Shown here: positions 17,423 to 26,209 of the stretch, in pieces
How positions within the stretch are numbered: position 1 is the stretch's first letter
Layout: every line of letters begins with the position of its first letter
Origin: Elusimicrobiaceae bacterium
GTDB lineage: Bacteria; Elusimicrobiota; Elusimicrobia; Elusimicrobiales; Elusimicrobiaceae
Reading direction: 5' to 3'
Assembly (NCBI GenBank): GCA_016281355.1
Contig: JAEEIL010000020.1
Location: forward strand, 1-54,001
DNA: 54,001 nt
Made by a program: the position numbers and the translations under genes
The notes under the pieces: model-generated
What the model saw: only the letters and a program-made list of their open reading frames with translations
Databases searched by the model: none
Told to the model about the DNA's origin: nothing

Positions 17423-18910
17423 TTATATTAAGCTTATTAATTTTTGCCAAATTTTTACCATCGCAAACGTGTCGAGTTCGCAGTATTTCAGCAGGTTTTT
17501 GCGGGCGATAGACTGTTCTTCTTTCGGCATGTCTTTTATAAGTGGGAAAATTGTCATCGCTTCCGAGCCGTTATGTACCCCGTCTAAATTATGATAGTTA
17601 AGCGACGGATCGTCGGGGAATATGGCGGGTAAGACGCTTTTAATCGAGAAAGAACCACCCATAGCCTTATTATAGTAATATCCTTTTTGAAAGGGGACTA
17701 ACAGGTCTTTTATGTTTCTTTCGATATTAAGTAAATGCTTGGACAGGTCGGGGAATATCTCGGCAAGTTCTTTTATCCTTCCGCATTCAAATTTTTTGTT
17801 GTATGCAAGAGTGCAGACGTTCATAGGAATATTTGCACACAGGCTTTCCGCAATAGCACGCAAAGGATTTTCACCGGATTCTGCTAAAAATTCTTTATGC
17901 TTTAAGGGCGCGCCTTCGCTTTCGATATAATGCAAAGAGTACTGGAACGGTATCTGTTGATACGGTCTTGTTCCGTCGAATTGCGGAATAACCGATTGCA
18001 TCGTTTCAAAATCAAGGAAATATAAGGGATACGACAAGGTGTCTAAAAACTTTTTTATACCGTCTTTCTTTATATACGTTCCCTTATCGTGTAGATAGTA
18101 GTCGATTTGTCGCGTTTGCTTATAATCCAAATGCCCGTGTTTTTCTAATTCTTCAAAAGAAATAATGCCGTCGTTATAGTACTTGAATTTTTTACCTATT
18201 CCCAAGCGGTAAACGTCAAAAACGTTCGGCGTAGGTAGATGCTTGGTGCAGTATTTCCAGTATGCGCAAGAATAAGGCGACGTGCATTTATCTGATATGT
18301 CTATATTCGGTTCAGTTTCGTTATTTAAGATTTCGTCTGCACATTTCAGGTTTTCTTCGATTTTGTCATATTCTTCCTGTAATAATCCGCTGACGTCCTG
18401 AATGAAAAACAATTCTTTAACGTTTATATCGCCGTGCCTTACGTATTTATTATTAATGTTTACAAGGTACGTGCCGGTAACCGTAATGCCGCTTTTTTCA
18501 AGCACGTATTTCTGATACGCAACGTCCACTAAATAAATATAGTTCAGGTGGGTACTGCTTTTTATTTCATAAATAGCGTAGCCGCCTTTTTCTTTGTGCA
18601 GTATATCTACCGCGCAATATAATCCGTTATAAGAAAAAGCCGCTTCGCAGATATTTTCCGTGCCTTTTGCCACTTCGTCAGCCGTCTTTTGTATCATAGC
18701 CGAATAATCGAGATGGTTGTCTTCTGACAGCGTGGTAGTTTCAACAAAATTGCCGAACAGCGTCATTGCAAGGTCGCCTACTTCGTTGCCTGTCGATAGT
18801 CTTGCGGCAAGGGAAGTGTCAATCTCTTTTTCTTCGGGTTTGAATTTATCAAGCCAAGTGATTTTGGGGCATTGCCAAAAACTGCAATATTTGGATTTGC
18901 TGAAAAACAT
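17423..18910 (-). CDS. DUF2779 nuclease-like protein
   Basis: 495 residues. The N-terminal half resembles Cas4/RecB-type PD-(D/E)XK proteins: a first Cys pair (YCSFWQCPK), the core GYAIYEIKSST (E-x-K) and a Cys cluster CTSPYSCAYWKYC typical of an iron-sulfur nuclease. The C-terminal half is the DUF2779 domain, with YFLDFETMQ resembling motif I of DEDD exonucleases, and LKYCELDTFAMVKIW at the end. It is transcribed leftward from its own promoter, divergently from the WYL gene and convergently with the operon to its left. The substrate is unknown; nucleic acid cleavage is inferred from the two folds. Confidence 0.75.
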   Translation of the reverse strand: MFFSKSKYCSFWQCPKITWLDKFKPEEKEIDTSLAARLSTGNEVGDLAMTLFGNFVETTTLSEDNHLDYSAMIQKTADEVAKGTENICEAAFSYNGLYCAVDILHKEKGGYAIYEIKSSTHLNYIYLVDVAYQKYVLEKSGITVTGTYLVNINNKYVRHGDINVKELFFIQDVSGLLQEEYDKIEENLKCADEILNNETEPNIDISDKCTSPYSCAYWKYCTKHLPTPNVFDVYRLGIGKKFKYYNDGIISFEELEKHGHLDYKQTRQIDYYLHDKGTYIKKDGIKKFLDTLSYPLYFLDFETMQSVIPQFDGTRPYQQIPFQYSLHYIESEGAPLKHKEFLAESGENPLRAIAESLCANIPMNVCTLAYNKKFECGRIKELAEIFPDLSKHLLNIERNIKDLLVPFQKGYYYNKAMGGSFSIKSVLPAIFPDDPSLNYHNLDGVHNGSEAMTIFPLIKDMPKEEQSIARKNLLKYCELDTFAMVKIWQKLISLI

Positions 18911-18932
18911 GCGTACTCCTTTTTATAAATCA

Positions 18933-18961
18933 ATTTTATTATATTTAAAATTTTAAGTCAA
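18933..18961 (-). promoter_or_regulatory. SigA-type promoter of the DUF2779 gene
   Basis: On the minus strand TTGACT (18956-18961) and TAAAAT (18933-18938) are 17 bases apart. An AGGAG ribosome binding site (18916-18920) precedes the start codon. Confidence 0.8.
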
Positions 18962-19000
18962 CTAATTTGTCAGTTCGCTTTATATGATAATTCTTTTTAT

Positions 19001-19033
19001 GTCCCGAAAAAGGTGCGTTGAGTATGGTATTTA
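19001..19033 (+). promoter_or_regulatory. Shared GTCC-N10-GCRT-N9-(-10) element, copy 1
   Basis: GTCC (19001-19004), N10, GCGT (19015-19018), N9, then TATTTA in the -10 position. It lies upstream of the WYL regulator gene and has the same spacing as three other copies at 19102, 23440 and 24101. This copy is the weakest. Confidence 0.5.
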
Positions 19034-19101
19034 TAAAATATATATCGTTCAGAAAAAAATTATTTATTATAGGTTTAATAGGTGTGTTGCCAAGTATGAT
19101 T

Positions 19102-19134
19102 GTCCTTTTTTTGTCGCATTTGTTTTGTTAAAAT
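19102..19134 (+). promoter_or_regulatory. Shared GTCC-N10-GCRT-N9-(-10) element, copy 2
   Basis: GTCC (19102-19105), N10, GCAT (19116-19119), N9, TAAAAT (19129-19134), 63 bases before the WYL start codon. No good -35 box is present, so the motif probably replaces or covers it. Confidence 0.6.
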
Positions 19135-19196
19135 TATTGCGCCGACAAAAAATTTATGATAAAATATATTCATTGAATTTAAGGCGGTATTTTATC

Positions 19197-20219
19197 GTGA
19201 AAGACGTCGAACCTAAAAAACTTGCAATAGTAAGGATATTGCAGATTTTAGAACAATACAGCGATTTCGACCACCCATTAACGCAAGATGAAATTTTAGA
19301 CAAACTAGCAAGTCTTTACGGCATAGAACTTGAAAGAAAGGCAGTCGGCAAAACGATTGCCATTTTGCAAGATATGTTTGATAAAGATTCTGTGCTTAAA
19401 AGTCCTTCGAGCGCAATAGTTTTAGAATCCAACAAGCGCAGAGGCACTTATTTCGATAAAAGGCTGTTTGAAGATGCGGAAATACGCCTACTTATAGACA
19501 GTGTTTTAGCGAGTAAGCATATTTCCGAAAAGTATTCGGCGGATTTAATCGAAAAACTGTGTATGCTTTCTAACAAGTATTTTTTATCGCACGTCAAACA
19601 TATTTGTTCCGTTAAGGACTGGGATAAAACGGATAACAAATCTCTCTTTTATAATATAGAAACGATTGACGCGGCGATAGAAAAGGGACGGCAGATAAGG
19701 TTCGATTACAATAAATTCGGCACGGATAAAAAATTGCATAAATCCGCAACACACGTCGTAAGCCCATATCAGTTGATTTTACATAATCAAAGATACTACC
19801 TTATGTCTTTAAGCGAGAAGTGGAAAAATATGGGGTATTTCAGACTTGATAAAATTACCAACGTCGAAATTTTAGAAGATACGCCCATAACTCCGCTGCG
19901 TTCGGTAGAAGGTTATAAAAACGGCGTCGATTATAAAAAGATAGCGTCTTCACTACCGTATATGTTTACGGATAAAATAGAAAAAATAGAGTTTCTTGCC
20001 GAAGAATGGATGGTAGACCACGTTATAGACTGGTTCGGCACGGGTGCGAAGTTTGAAAAGGCGGCGGACGACAAGGTTAAAGTAACGGTAACTGCAAGCC
20101 CCAACGCTATGGAATACTGGGCGATGCAATATCTTAATTCCGTAGAAATTCTTACTCCCACAGAATTACGCGAAAGAATTAAGCAAAACATAGAGAACGC
20201 AAATAAGAGATATGAATAA
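19197..20219 (+). CDS. WYL-domain transcriptional regulator
   Basis: 340 residues from a GTG start: a winged-helix N-terminus (about 8-75: LTQDEILDKLASLYGIELERKAVGKTIAIL), a WYL domain in the middle (IRFDYNKFG, VVSPYQLILHNQRYYLMSL, FRLDKITNVEIL) and a C-terminal WCX extension. WYL proteins such as BrxR/CapW repress phage-defence operons and sense nucleic-acid ligands. A longer frame extends to 18984, but it would run through the two promoter-like elements, so GTG 19197 (after AAGGCGG) is preferred. It heads the rightward defence cluster and is a likely binder of the GTCC-N10-GCAT motif. Confidence 0.85.
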   Translation: MKDVEPKKLAIVRILQILEQYSDFDHPLTQDEILDKLASLYGIELERKAVGKTIAILQDMFDKDSVLKSPSSAIVLESNKRRGTYFDKRLFEDAEIRLLIDSVLASKHISEKYSADLIEKLCMLSNKYFLSHVKHICSVKDWDKTDNKSLFYNIETIDAAIEKGRQIRFDYNKFGTDKKLHKSATHVVSPYQLILHNQRYYLMSLSEKWKNMGYFRLDKITNVEILEDTPITPLRSVEGYKNGVDYKKIASSLPYMFTDKIEKIEFLAEEWMVDHVIDWFGTGAKFEKAADDKVKVTVTASPNAMEYWAMQYLNSVEILTPTELRERIKQNIENANKRYE

Positions 20220-20248
20220 GCAATTATAAAGAGGCAAAAGAGAAATAT

Positions 20249-21514
20249 ATGGCTTATATAATGAGTATCAAAGACATTCTCCAATTAAACTTAGACATCC
20301 CAAGTTTTCAAAGACCTTATAAATGGCAGAATAGAAATGTTATTGAATTATTAGAGGATATATATATTGCTATTCAAGAAAGCAAAAAATACGACGCATA
20401 TAAATACAGAATAGGTACTATTATTTTATTTGATAATGTGAAAAAGGATACAAAGGATGTTATTGATGGTCAACAGCGGTTGTTTTCGCTTGCTATGATA
20501 TCTTATTATTTGAATACAAAATTTACTTGCTCTTTACTGGACATGAATTGTAGCAATAAAATAACACGATTCAATCTCCATCAAAATTATAAATGTATTA
20601 AAAATTGGTTTAATTTTAAAAATGATTTTTTAAAAGAAGATTTTAGGTATGCCTTGGAAAAGGTTTTAGAGGTGGTAGTAATCACTGTAGATAAATTATC
20701 AAGTGCTTTTCAACTTTTCGATTCTCAGAATACAAGAGGAAAAGCTTTGGACCCACATGATTTATTGAAAGCATATCACCTTCGCGAAATGAAAAATGAT
20801 CCTTATGAAATGTATCATGCAGTAGGGAAGTGGGAGTCGTTTCAACCAAACGACATAAGCAATCTGTTTGATGTTTTTTTATTTCCGATATTAAATTGGG
20901 CAAGAAGAGAGAAAACGCAAAAGTTTTCAACTAAGCAAATAGATTATTACAAAGGCATATCAGACATTTCAAGTTATACATATGCAAAAAGAGCAAGAAA
21001 GGCTAATCCGTATTTTCAAATAACTGAGCCATTTATATCTGGTAATGATTTCTTTGAAATGGTAGCTCATTATCTAGTACTACTTGAAGATATTGAAAGA
21101 GAAATAGACAAGAACGAAGCTTTTGATAAAATTAAAAAAATAATTAATAGTGATAATTCAGTTGGTTTTAATTATACAGTAGATTTGTTTAAATGTGTGT
21201 TATTGTGCTATTATGATAAATTCCACAACTTTGATGAACAAGCAGTAAAGAAATTATTTATTTGGGCATTTATGCTTAGAGTTGATATGGAGAATTTAGG
21301 TTTTGATAGCATCAATAAATATGCTTCTGGCGATTTTAACTATGATAAATACACCAATAATATTCCTATGTTTTCACTAATTGTAAATTCACGATTCCAT
21401 ACTGATGTTTCAAATTTATTAATCAATGTTACGCGCGAAAATAATCATGCGCGTGCAAACAAATGGGATAAATTGTATAAAGAATTAAAAAGCATGAATG
21501 GTATGGAGAAATAG
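20249..21514 (+). CDS. DUF262 protein, N-terminal-type partner of a GmrSD-like pair
   Basis: 421 residues. The DUF262 domain occupies about 1-190: IPSFQRPYKW, the signature VIDGQQRLFSL (ParB/sulfiredoxin-like NTP-binding fold) and FQLFDSQNTRGKALDPHDLLKAYHLR. The C-terminal half is helical and lacks the HNH (DUF1524) nuclease of full-length GmrSD, which the next gene supplies. GmrSD-type enzymes are NTP-dependent, modification-directed restriction systems. The next start codon lies 1 base beyond its stop, so the two are co-translated. The gene is noticeably AT-rich relative to the WYL gene. Confidence 0.8.
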   Translation: MAYIMSIKDILQLNLDIPSFQRPYKWQNRNVIELLEDIYIAIQESKKYDAYKYRIGTIILFDNVKKDTKDVIDGQQRLFSLAMISYYLNTKFTCSLLDMNCSNKITRFNLHQNYKCIKNWFNFKNDFLKEDFRYALEKVLEVVVITVDKLSSAFQLFDSQNTRGKALDPHDLLKAYHLREMKNDPYEMYHAVGKWESFQPNDISNLFDVFLFPILNWARREKTQKFSTKQIDYYKGISDISSYTYAKRARKANPYFQITEPFISGNDFFEMVAHYLVLLEDIEREIDKNEAFDKIKKIINSDNSVGFNYTVDLFKCVLLCYYDKFHNFDEQAVKKLFIWAFMLRVDMENLGFDSINKYASGDFNYDKYTNNIPMFSLIVNSRFHTDVSNLLINVTRENNHARANKWDKLYKELKSMNGMEK

Positions 21515-21515
21515 C

Positions 21516-23387
21516 ATGAATAATGTAATTGAAAAATTAGGATTATATGGTAAAAAACATTCTTTATTTAATGAAAAAGACAAATATGTCGTTCCCCTAT
21601 ACCAAAGGGCGTATTCTTGGACCGACAAAGAAATAGAACAGTTAATAGATGATATAAATGATTTTACCGATGATAATTATTATCTTGGTTCATTAATTGT
21701 TTATAAAAAAGGAAACACATATGAGGTGATAGATGGTCAGCAAAGATTGACAACTTTGTTTATTCTTTTTAAATATTTAGAATTAAATAATTTTAATTCA
21801 CTATCATTTGAGTGTAGAGATAAGTCTAATTACACTTTAACGCATTTATGTCAATCTGATGTTGAAGATACTATGTTAGAAAATGGAATTATAAATGGGT
21901 ATAAGGTTATTAGTCAAAAGATTGAAAGAGATGTTGATAAAGAAAAATTTAAAAATAAGTTATCAAATATAATTATTTATAGAATAGAAGTGCCGGAGCA
22001 TACGGACTTGAATAGATACTTTGAAATAATGAATACTCGTGGTGAGCAACTTGAACAACACGATATTTTAAAAGCACAATTGATGGGCTATTTAAAAGAT
22101 ACTAAAGAAAGAGATGCTTTCGCTATGATTTGGGATGCTTGTGCCGATATGACAGGATATGTTCAAATGCATTTTCCAAGGAATATAAGGGATGATATAT
22201 TTGGCGGATATTGGGAATACTTAAAGAGCGATAATATTTTTTCACTTGTTAGTAATGTAATTGATAAGAAAAAATCAAAAGGCGATATAAAAGTTAAAGA
22301 TGTATTAAAACCTAATTTTTTTGTTGATCCAGTGGGCGATTTTGAAGATAAAGACGAACGGATTAGATTTGATAGCATAATTGAGTTTACATATTTTTTA
22401 CAACATGTATTACGAGTGTTTATTAATAAAACTTCAATAGAGCACGTTAAAAATGAAAATATAGTTAAAGAACTATTAGATGATAAAAAACTGATTGATA
22501 GTTTTACCAATGTTATAGAAAACGGGTTAATCAATGGAAGTACTATAGACAAACGAAAGTTTGCAATGGACTTTATTAATTGCTTAATAAAATGTAGATT
22601 TTTATTTGATAAGTACATTTTAAAACGGGAATATCCTTTAAACGATCGTGAGGGAGTATGGAGTATTAAATCTTTAAAAACATCTGGGCAACAATCTCAA
22701 AAAAAACCATATTATTATAATACTATATTCCATAATAAAAATGAACGGGAATCTACATATGCACCCAGAAACACATTGAATGTTATGATTCAATCATGCT
22801 TAAGGGTGTCTTATACATCTCCAAAAATTATGCATTGGATTACACAGTTGCTGATTAGGCTTTACGACATAAAAAATGAAAATGAGCTGGTTGACTTTCA
22901 TAAAGATGGTGAAAAAATTGCAAAAGAAGCAATAAAAAAAGATTTCTTTAACAAATGTGAATCGGGAGATAATCATACATATCAAATGGGAGTTAATACA
23001 CCGCATATTGTTCTAAACTACTTGGATTACTTACTTTGGAAGAATGACAAGAATAAATATAAAGAGTTTATTTTTGAATTTAGAAATTCAGTTGAACACT
23101 GGTATCCGCAGCATCCTTCAGATGGTACTTTCCCTAAATGGGAAGAGGGCGTAGATAGATTTGGAAATCTATGTATTATTCAGCGCAGTATTAATTCTAA
23201 ATTTTCAAACATGGCTCCTGAAGCAAAAAAGAGCACTTATAAAGAAATGATAGCTAAAGGAAGTTTAAAATTACGATTGATGGCTAGTGCTACAAATTCA
23301 AGTAAGGATTGGAAGGATGAGGGCTGTGCTATCCATGAAGGCACAATGATAGATTTACTTAGGGATAATGTATATGAAATTACATAA
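21516..23387 (+). CDS. DUF262-DUF1524 (GmrSD-like) restriction protein
   Basis: 623 residues. DUF262 at the N-terminus (VPLYQRAYSW, EVIDGQQRLTTLFIL, IMNTRGEQLEQHDILKAQL), a long helical middle, and a C-terminal DUF1524/HNH-like part (FRNSVEHWYPQHP...RFGNLCII). In GmrSD the DUF262 half binds and hydrolyses NTP and the HNH half cuts DNA bearing modified cytosines. The first His of the HNH core is in VEHW. ATG 21516 is chosen; an earlier in-frame start overlaps the previous gene. It is probably one complex with the upstream protein. Confidence 0.8.
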   Translation: MNNVIEKLGLYGKKHSLFNEKDKYVVPLYQRAYSWTDKEIEQLIDDINDFTDDNYYLGSLIVYKKGNTYEVIDGQQRLTTLFILFKYLELNNFNSLSFECRDKSNYTLTHLCQSDVEDTMLENGIINGYKVISQKIERDVDKEKFKNKLSNIIIYRIEVPEHTDLNRYFEIMNTRGEQLEQHDILKAQLMGYLKDTKERDAFAMIWDACADMTGYVQMHFPRNIRDDIFGGYWEYLKSDNIFSLVSNVIDKKKSKGDIKVKDVLKPNFFVDPVGDFEDKDERIRFDSIIEFTYFLQHVLRVFINKTSIEHVKNENIVKELLDDKKLIDSFTNVIENGLINGSTIDKRKFAMDFINCLIKCRFLFDKYILKREYPLNDREGVWSIKSLKTSGQQSQKKPYYYNTIFHNKNERESTYAPRNTLNVMIQSCLRVSYTSPKIMHWITQLLIRLYDIKNENELVDFHKDGEKIAKEAIKKDFFNKCESGDNHTYQMGVNTPHIVLNYLDYLLWKNDKNKYKEFIFEFRNSVEHWYPQHPSDGTFPKWEEGVDRFGNLCIIQRSINSKFSNMAPEAKKSTYKEMIAKGSLKLRLMASATNSSKDWKDEGCAIHEGTMIDLLRDNVYEIT

Positions 23388-23439
23388 GAACTCTCGAAAT
23401 CTTGTTAAACTATGATAAAAAACAGTTTTAAGTTAAAAT

Positions 23440-23507
23440 GTCCTAAAAAAGACGCATAGGATTTAATAAAATAATGGCGGAAGGGAAAATTCCGTCATTA
23501 TTTATTT
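23440..23507 (+). promoter_or_regulatory. Shared GTCC-N10-GCAT-N9-(-10) element, copy 3, with hairpin
   Basis: GTCC (23440-23443), N10, GCAT (23454-23457), N9, TAAAAT (23467-23472), followed directly by a hairpin AATGGCGGAA...TTCCGTCATT and a T-rich stretch. The hairpin could end transcription of the DUF262 pair or act as an attenuator for the HD gene. Confidence 0.55.
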
Positions 23508-23520
23508 TAAATGAGAAATT

Positions 23521-24090
23521 ATGCAAAGTAAATTAGATAAAGCGATTGAGTATGCGGTGAGTGCGCATAGTGGGGCGACAAGAAAGGGGACGGATATACC
23601 GTTTATACTTCATCCGCTTGAAGCGCTTACGATAGCAAGCACCTTAACGCACGACGTAGACGTGTTATGCGCGGCTGTATTGCACGACACGGTCGAAGAT
23701 ACCGACACAACCATAGACGATATAAAAGCAAATTTCGGCAAATCGGTTGCCAAATACGTTTTGTTTGAGAGTGAAAACAAAAGGAAAGGTGTTCCCGAAT
23801 CGGAGTCTTGGAAGACAAGAAAAATCGAGACATTAAATTTACTTAATAAAGCGGATATAAACGAACAGATTTTGGTGCTTTCCGATAAACTTGCAAACAT
23901 GAGAGCGATATATCGGGATTATCAAACGCTTGGCGACAAGTTGTGGGAAAGATTTAACGTTAAAGAAAAACAAGAACACGCTTGGTATTACGGAGAAATT
24001 GCAAAAAGGTTGAATTTGCTGTTTGGAACGCTTTCCTATAAAGAATACGCCAAATTGTTTGAAAAAGTCTTCGGCAAAATTAACGGATAA
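23521..24090 (+). CDS. HD-domain small alarmone hydrolase-like protein (Mesh1/SpoT-like)
   Basis: 189 residues. It has the HD-domain pattern of the RelA/SpoT hydrolase and Mesh1 families: AHSGATRKGTDIPFILHPLEA (H16, H31), AAVLHDTVEDTD (H55, D56, E59, D60) and LVLSDKLANMRAIYRD. No synthetase, TGS or ACT domain is present. Such enzymes remove the 3'-pyrophosphate of (p)ppGpp or related nucleotides. Placed between a restriction pair and an AAA protein, it may clear a signalling nucleotide made during defence; that role is inference. Confidence 0.8.
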   Translation: MQSKLDKAIEYAVSAHSGATRKGTDIPFILHPLEALTIASTLTHDVDVLCAAVLHDTVEDTDTTIDDIKANFGKSVAKYVLFESENKRKGVPESESWKTRKIETLNLLNKADINEQILVLSDKLANMRAIYRDYQTLGDKLWERFNVKEKQEHAWYYGEIAKRLNLLFGTLSYKEYAKLFEKVFGKING

Positions 24091-24100
24091 CCCTTTTTAC

Positions 24101-24133
24101 GTCCCGAAATTGTCGCATTTGATATTATATAAT
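24101..24133 (+). promoter_or_regulatory. Shared GTCC-N10-GCAT-N9-(-10) element, copy 4
   Basis: GTCC (24101-24104), N10, GCAT (24115-24118), N9, TATAAT (24128-24133), with the same spacing as copies 1-3. It lies 11 bases after the HD gene stop codon. Confidence 0.6.
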
Positions 24134-24175
24134 AATGGCAGAAAGCAAAAATAACTTTCTGCCATTATTTTTTTA
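24131..24175 (+). terminator. Terminator/attenuator hairpin after promoter element 4
   Basis: A stem AATGGCAGAAAG/CTTTCTGCCATT is followed by ATTTTTTTAC. The stem starts at the -10 box, so it can terminate read-through from the HD gene and may also attenuate the new transcript. Confidence 0.65.
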
Positions 24176-24189
24176 CGGGAGAGAAGTTT

Positions 24190-26199
24190 ATGAGATTTTA
24201 TCAGGTAGAAGTCAAATCAAACAATAACCCTTACGACGTTGAGAATTTAACTCGCGACAAAGAGCGTGAATTGAACAGTAAAACATGTAAATTAACAATG
24301 GAGTACTCCGAAGAAACCTATCTTGAAAAAGGTTTGGCTTTCATAAGCGGGATCAATCCGATTGTTATTTCAGCCTGTATCTTGAACGATAAGTCAGAAG
24401 TTAAAGACCTCGTTAAAACTCTTCTTAAAAAAATGGAAATTGAGTTTACGGCGCTACTCGTTAAGGAAATTTCCATGTCAATATTTTTTGCGGATCTAAC
24501 TTCTGCCGACAGAGGCGGCAGAATAGAAGACGACTGGTCGTTTGCCTGTTCGTTGGGGCTTGACGATTTTTTCAATCAGGGTAGGCACAGTAACAACTAT
24601 TCCGATAGGGTTGTTGAAGAAAAGAAAACGGTAAGCGACTTAAAAAAAGACGCAGAAGACAATTTTTTAGGCTTGCAATATACGAACGAACTTAACAGAA
24701 TATTAAAGTGTAAAACGCGGACGAAATTCGTCGGACATCCGGCGCATTATATTATCGTATCCAAAAACGGCGATCATAGGAGAATTATGACACGGGATAT
24801 GATTGCCGCACTCTATAAAAAAGGCAGATTGCCGTCTAAACGTTATACGATAGTCGATATTTGCGACAGGGATTACAGTAGTTATTTTCTTGAAAAAATA
24901 TATAAAATCAACGAAGGCGCAACCGTTATGCTTAAAGTCAATGCGGAAGACGTTGAAAACGACGGTTTTAAAAGGCGAGGGCTTAATATTGACGATATAT
25001 GTAAAATCGTCAAAGACAACTGTTCCAAAGTTCTGACGATTTTTTCCATCGATTCCGGTTCGCAAATGTTAAAGGATAAAATAATGAACGAACTTCTCGG
25101 TGTGACTGTCGTTGATATTTCCGAAGATATTTACCATAAAGACAGCGCGGTTAAACTTATTACGAATTTCGCCGAAAGGGACGGACTGACTGTAAGCGAA
25201 GATTTTATTGAAAAAATAAAGAACTCTGAAAGAACTTACGAGTTTGACGATATTTTAGGTATATATAACAAATGGCGACACGAATATCTCGGCACTACGG
25301 TCTTTACCGAATATAAAAAATTCGTCACTCACGAAGTCGAAAAAACCGACGAAATAAAGTCCGATGCATATAAAGAACTGCAAGAGATGATAGGACTTTC
25401 GGGGGCAAAAACGCTTATAAACGGAGTTATAAATTTCTTTAAAATGCAAAAAGAATACAGATTAAGGGGCTTGGAATTCAAGCGTCCGTCTATGCATATG
25501 GTTTTTACGGGAAGTCCGGGAACTGCAAAAACCAGCGTGGCAAGACTTGTCGCAAGAATTCTTAAAGACAACGGCGTTCTTTCGGTCGGTAATTTAATAG
25601 AAGTCGGCAGGGCAGATATTATAGGGCAGTATCTCGGGCAAACCGCACCGCTTGTAAAAGAAACTTTTGCAAGAGCGAAAGGTTCGGTTTTGTTTATAGA
25701 CGAAGCCTATTCTCTCATTGACGACAGAAAAGGGTTATACGGCGACGAAGCGATAAACACGATAGTTCAGGAAATGGAAAATCACCGTGACGATGTGATA
25801 GTTATCTTTGCAGGGTATCAAAAAGAGATGCAAGAGTTTTTAGAAAGAAACCCTGGCTTAAATTCGCGTATAGCCTTTCATATCCCGTTTGAAGATTATT
25901 CTTCCCAAGAACTTTTAGATATAACCAAACTTATCGCTAAAAACACGGGTTTTTCGATTGACGGAAAGGCCGACGGAAAACTGTTGAAAATATTTGACGA
26001 CGTAAGATCCGACGAATCCTTCGGCAACGGTAGATTTGCGAGAAACTTAATCGAAAAAGCCAAAATGCACCAAGCCGATAGGCTTATAAAACAAGATTTG
26101 CAATTTGTTTCCGACAAAGAAATGACGACTTTAATCGCCGAAGACTTTGATATGCCCGAAGTAGCCCAGCCGAAAGTCAGGTTAGGTTTTACCGTATGA
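24190..26199 (+). CDS. CbbX/SpoVK-family AAA ATPase with unknown N-terminal region
   Basis: 669 residues. Residues 1-385 belong to no family I recognise (mixed alpha/beta). The C-terminal AAA module is of the CbbX/EccA/SpoVK type: Walker A GSPGTAKT (441-448), IGQYLGQT, Walker B VLFIDEAYSL, and FAGYQKEMQEFLERNPGLNSR. The Walker A motif has Ala before Lys (TAKT), seen in this family. These ATPases remodel or inactivate protein partners. The next gene follows after 10 bases and encodes a degenerate RecF-like protein, probably its partner. Confidence 0.75.
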   Translation: MRFYQVEVKSNNNPYDVENLTRDKERELNSKTCKLTMEYSEETYLEKGLAFISGINPIVISACILNDKSEVKDLVKTLLKKMEIEFTALLVKEISMSIFFADLTSADRGGRIEDDWSFACSLGLDDFFNQGRHSNNYSDRVVEEKKTVSDLKKDAEDNFLGLQYTNELNRILKCKTRTKFVGHPAHYIIVSKNGDHRRIMTRDMIAALYKKGRLPSKRYTIVDICDRDYSSYFLEKIYKINEGATVMLKVNAEDVENDGFKRRGLNIDDICKIVKDNCSKVLTIFSIDSGSQMLKDKIMNELLGVTVVDISEDIYHKDSAVKLITNFAERDGLTVSEDFIEKIKNSERTYEFDDILGIYNKWRHEYLGTTVFTEYKKFVTHEVEKTDEIKSDAYKELQEMIGLSGAKTLINGVINFFKMQKEYRLRGLEFKRPSMHMVFTGSPGTAKTSVARLVARILKDNGVLSVGNLIEVGRADIIGQYLGQTAPLVKETFARAKGSVLFIDEAYSLIDDRKGLYGDEAINTIVQEMENHRDDVIVIFAGYQKEMQEFLERNPGLNSRIAFHIPFEDYSSQELLDITKLIAKNTGFSIDGKADGKLLKIFDDVRSDESFGNGRFARNLIEKAKMHQADRLIKQDLQFVSDKEMTTLIAEDFDMPEVAQPKVRLGFTV

Positions 26200-26209
26200 G
26201 ATAGGCAAG

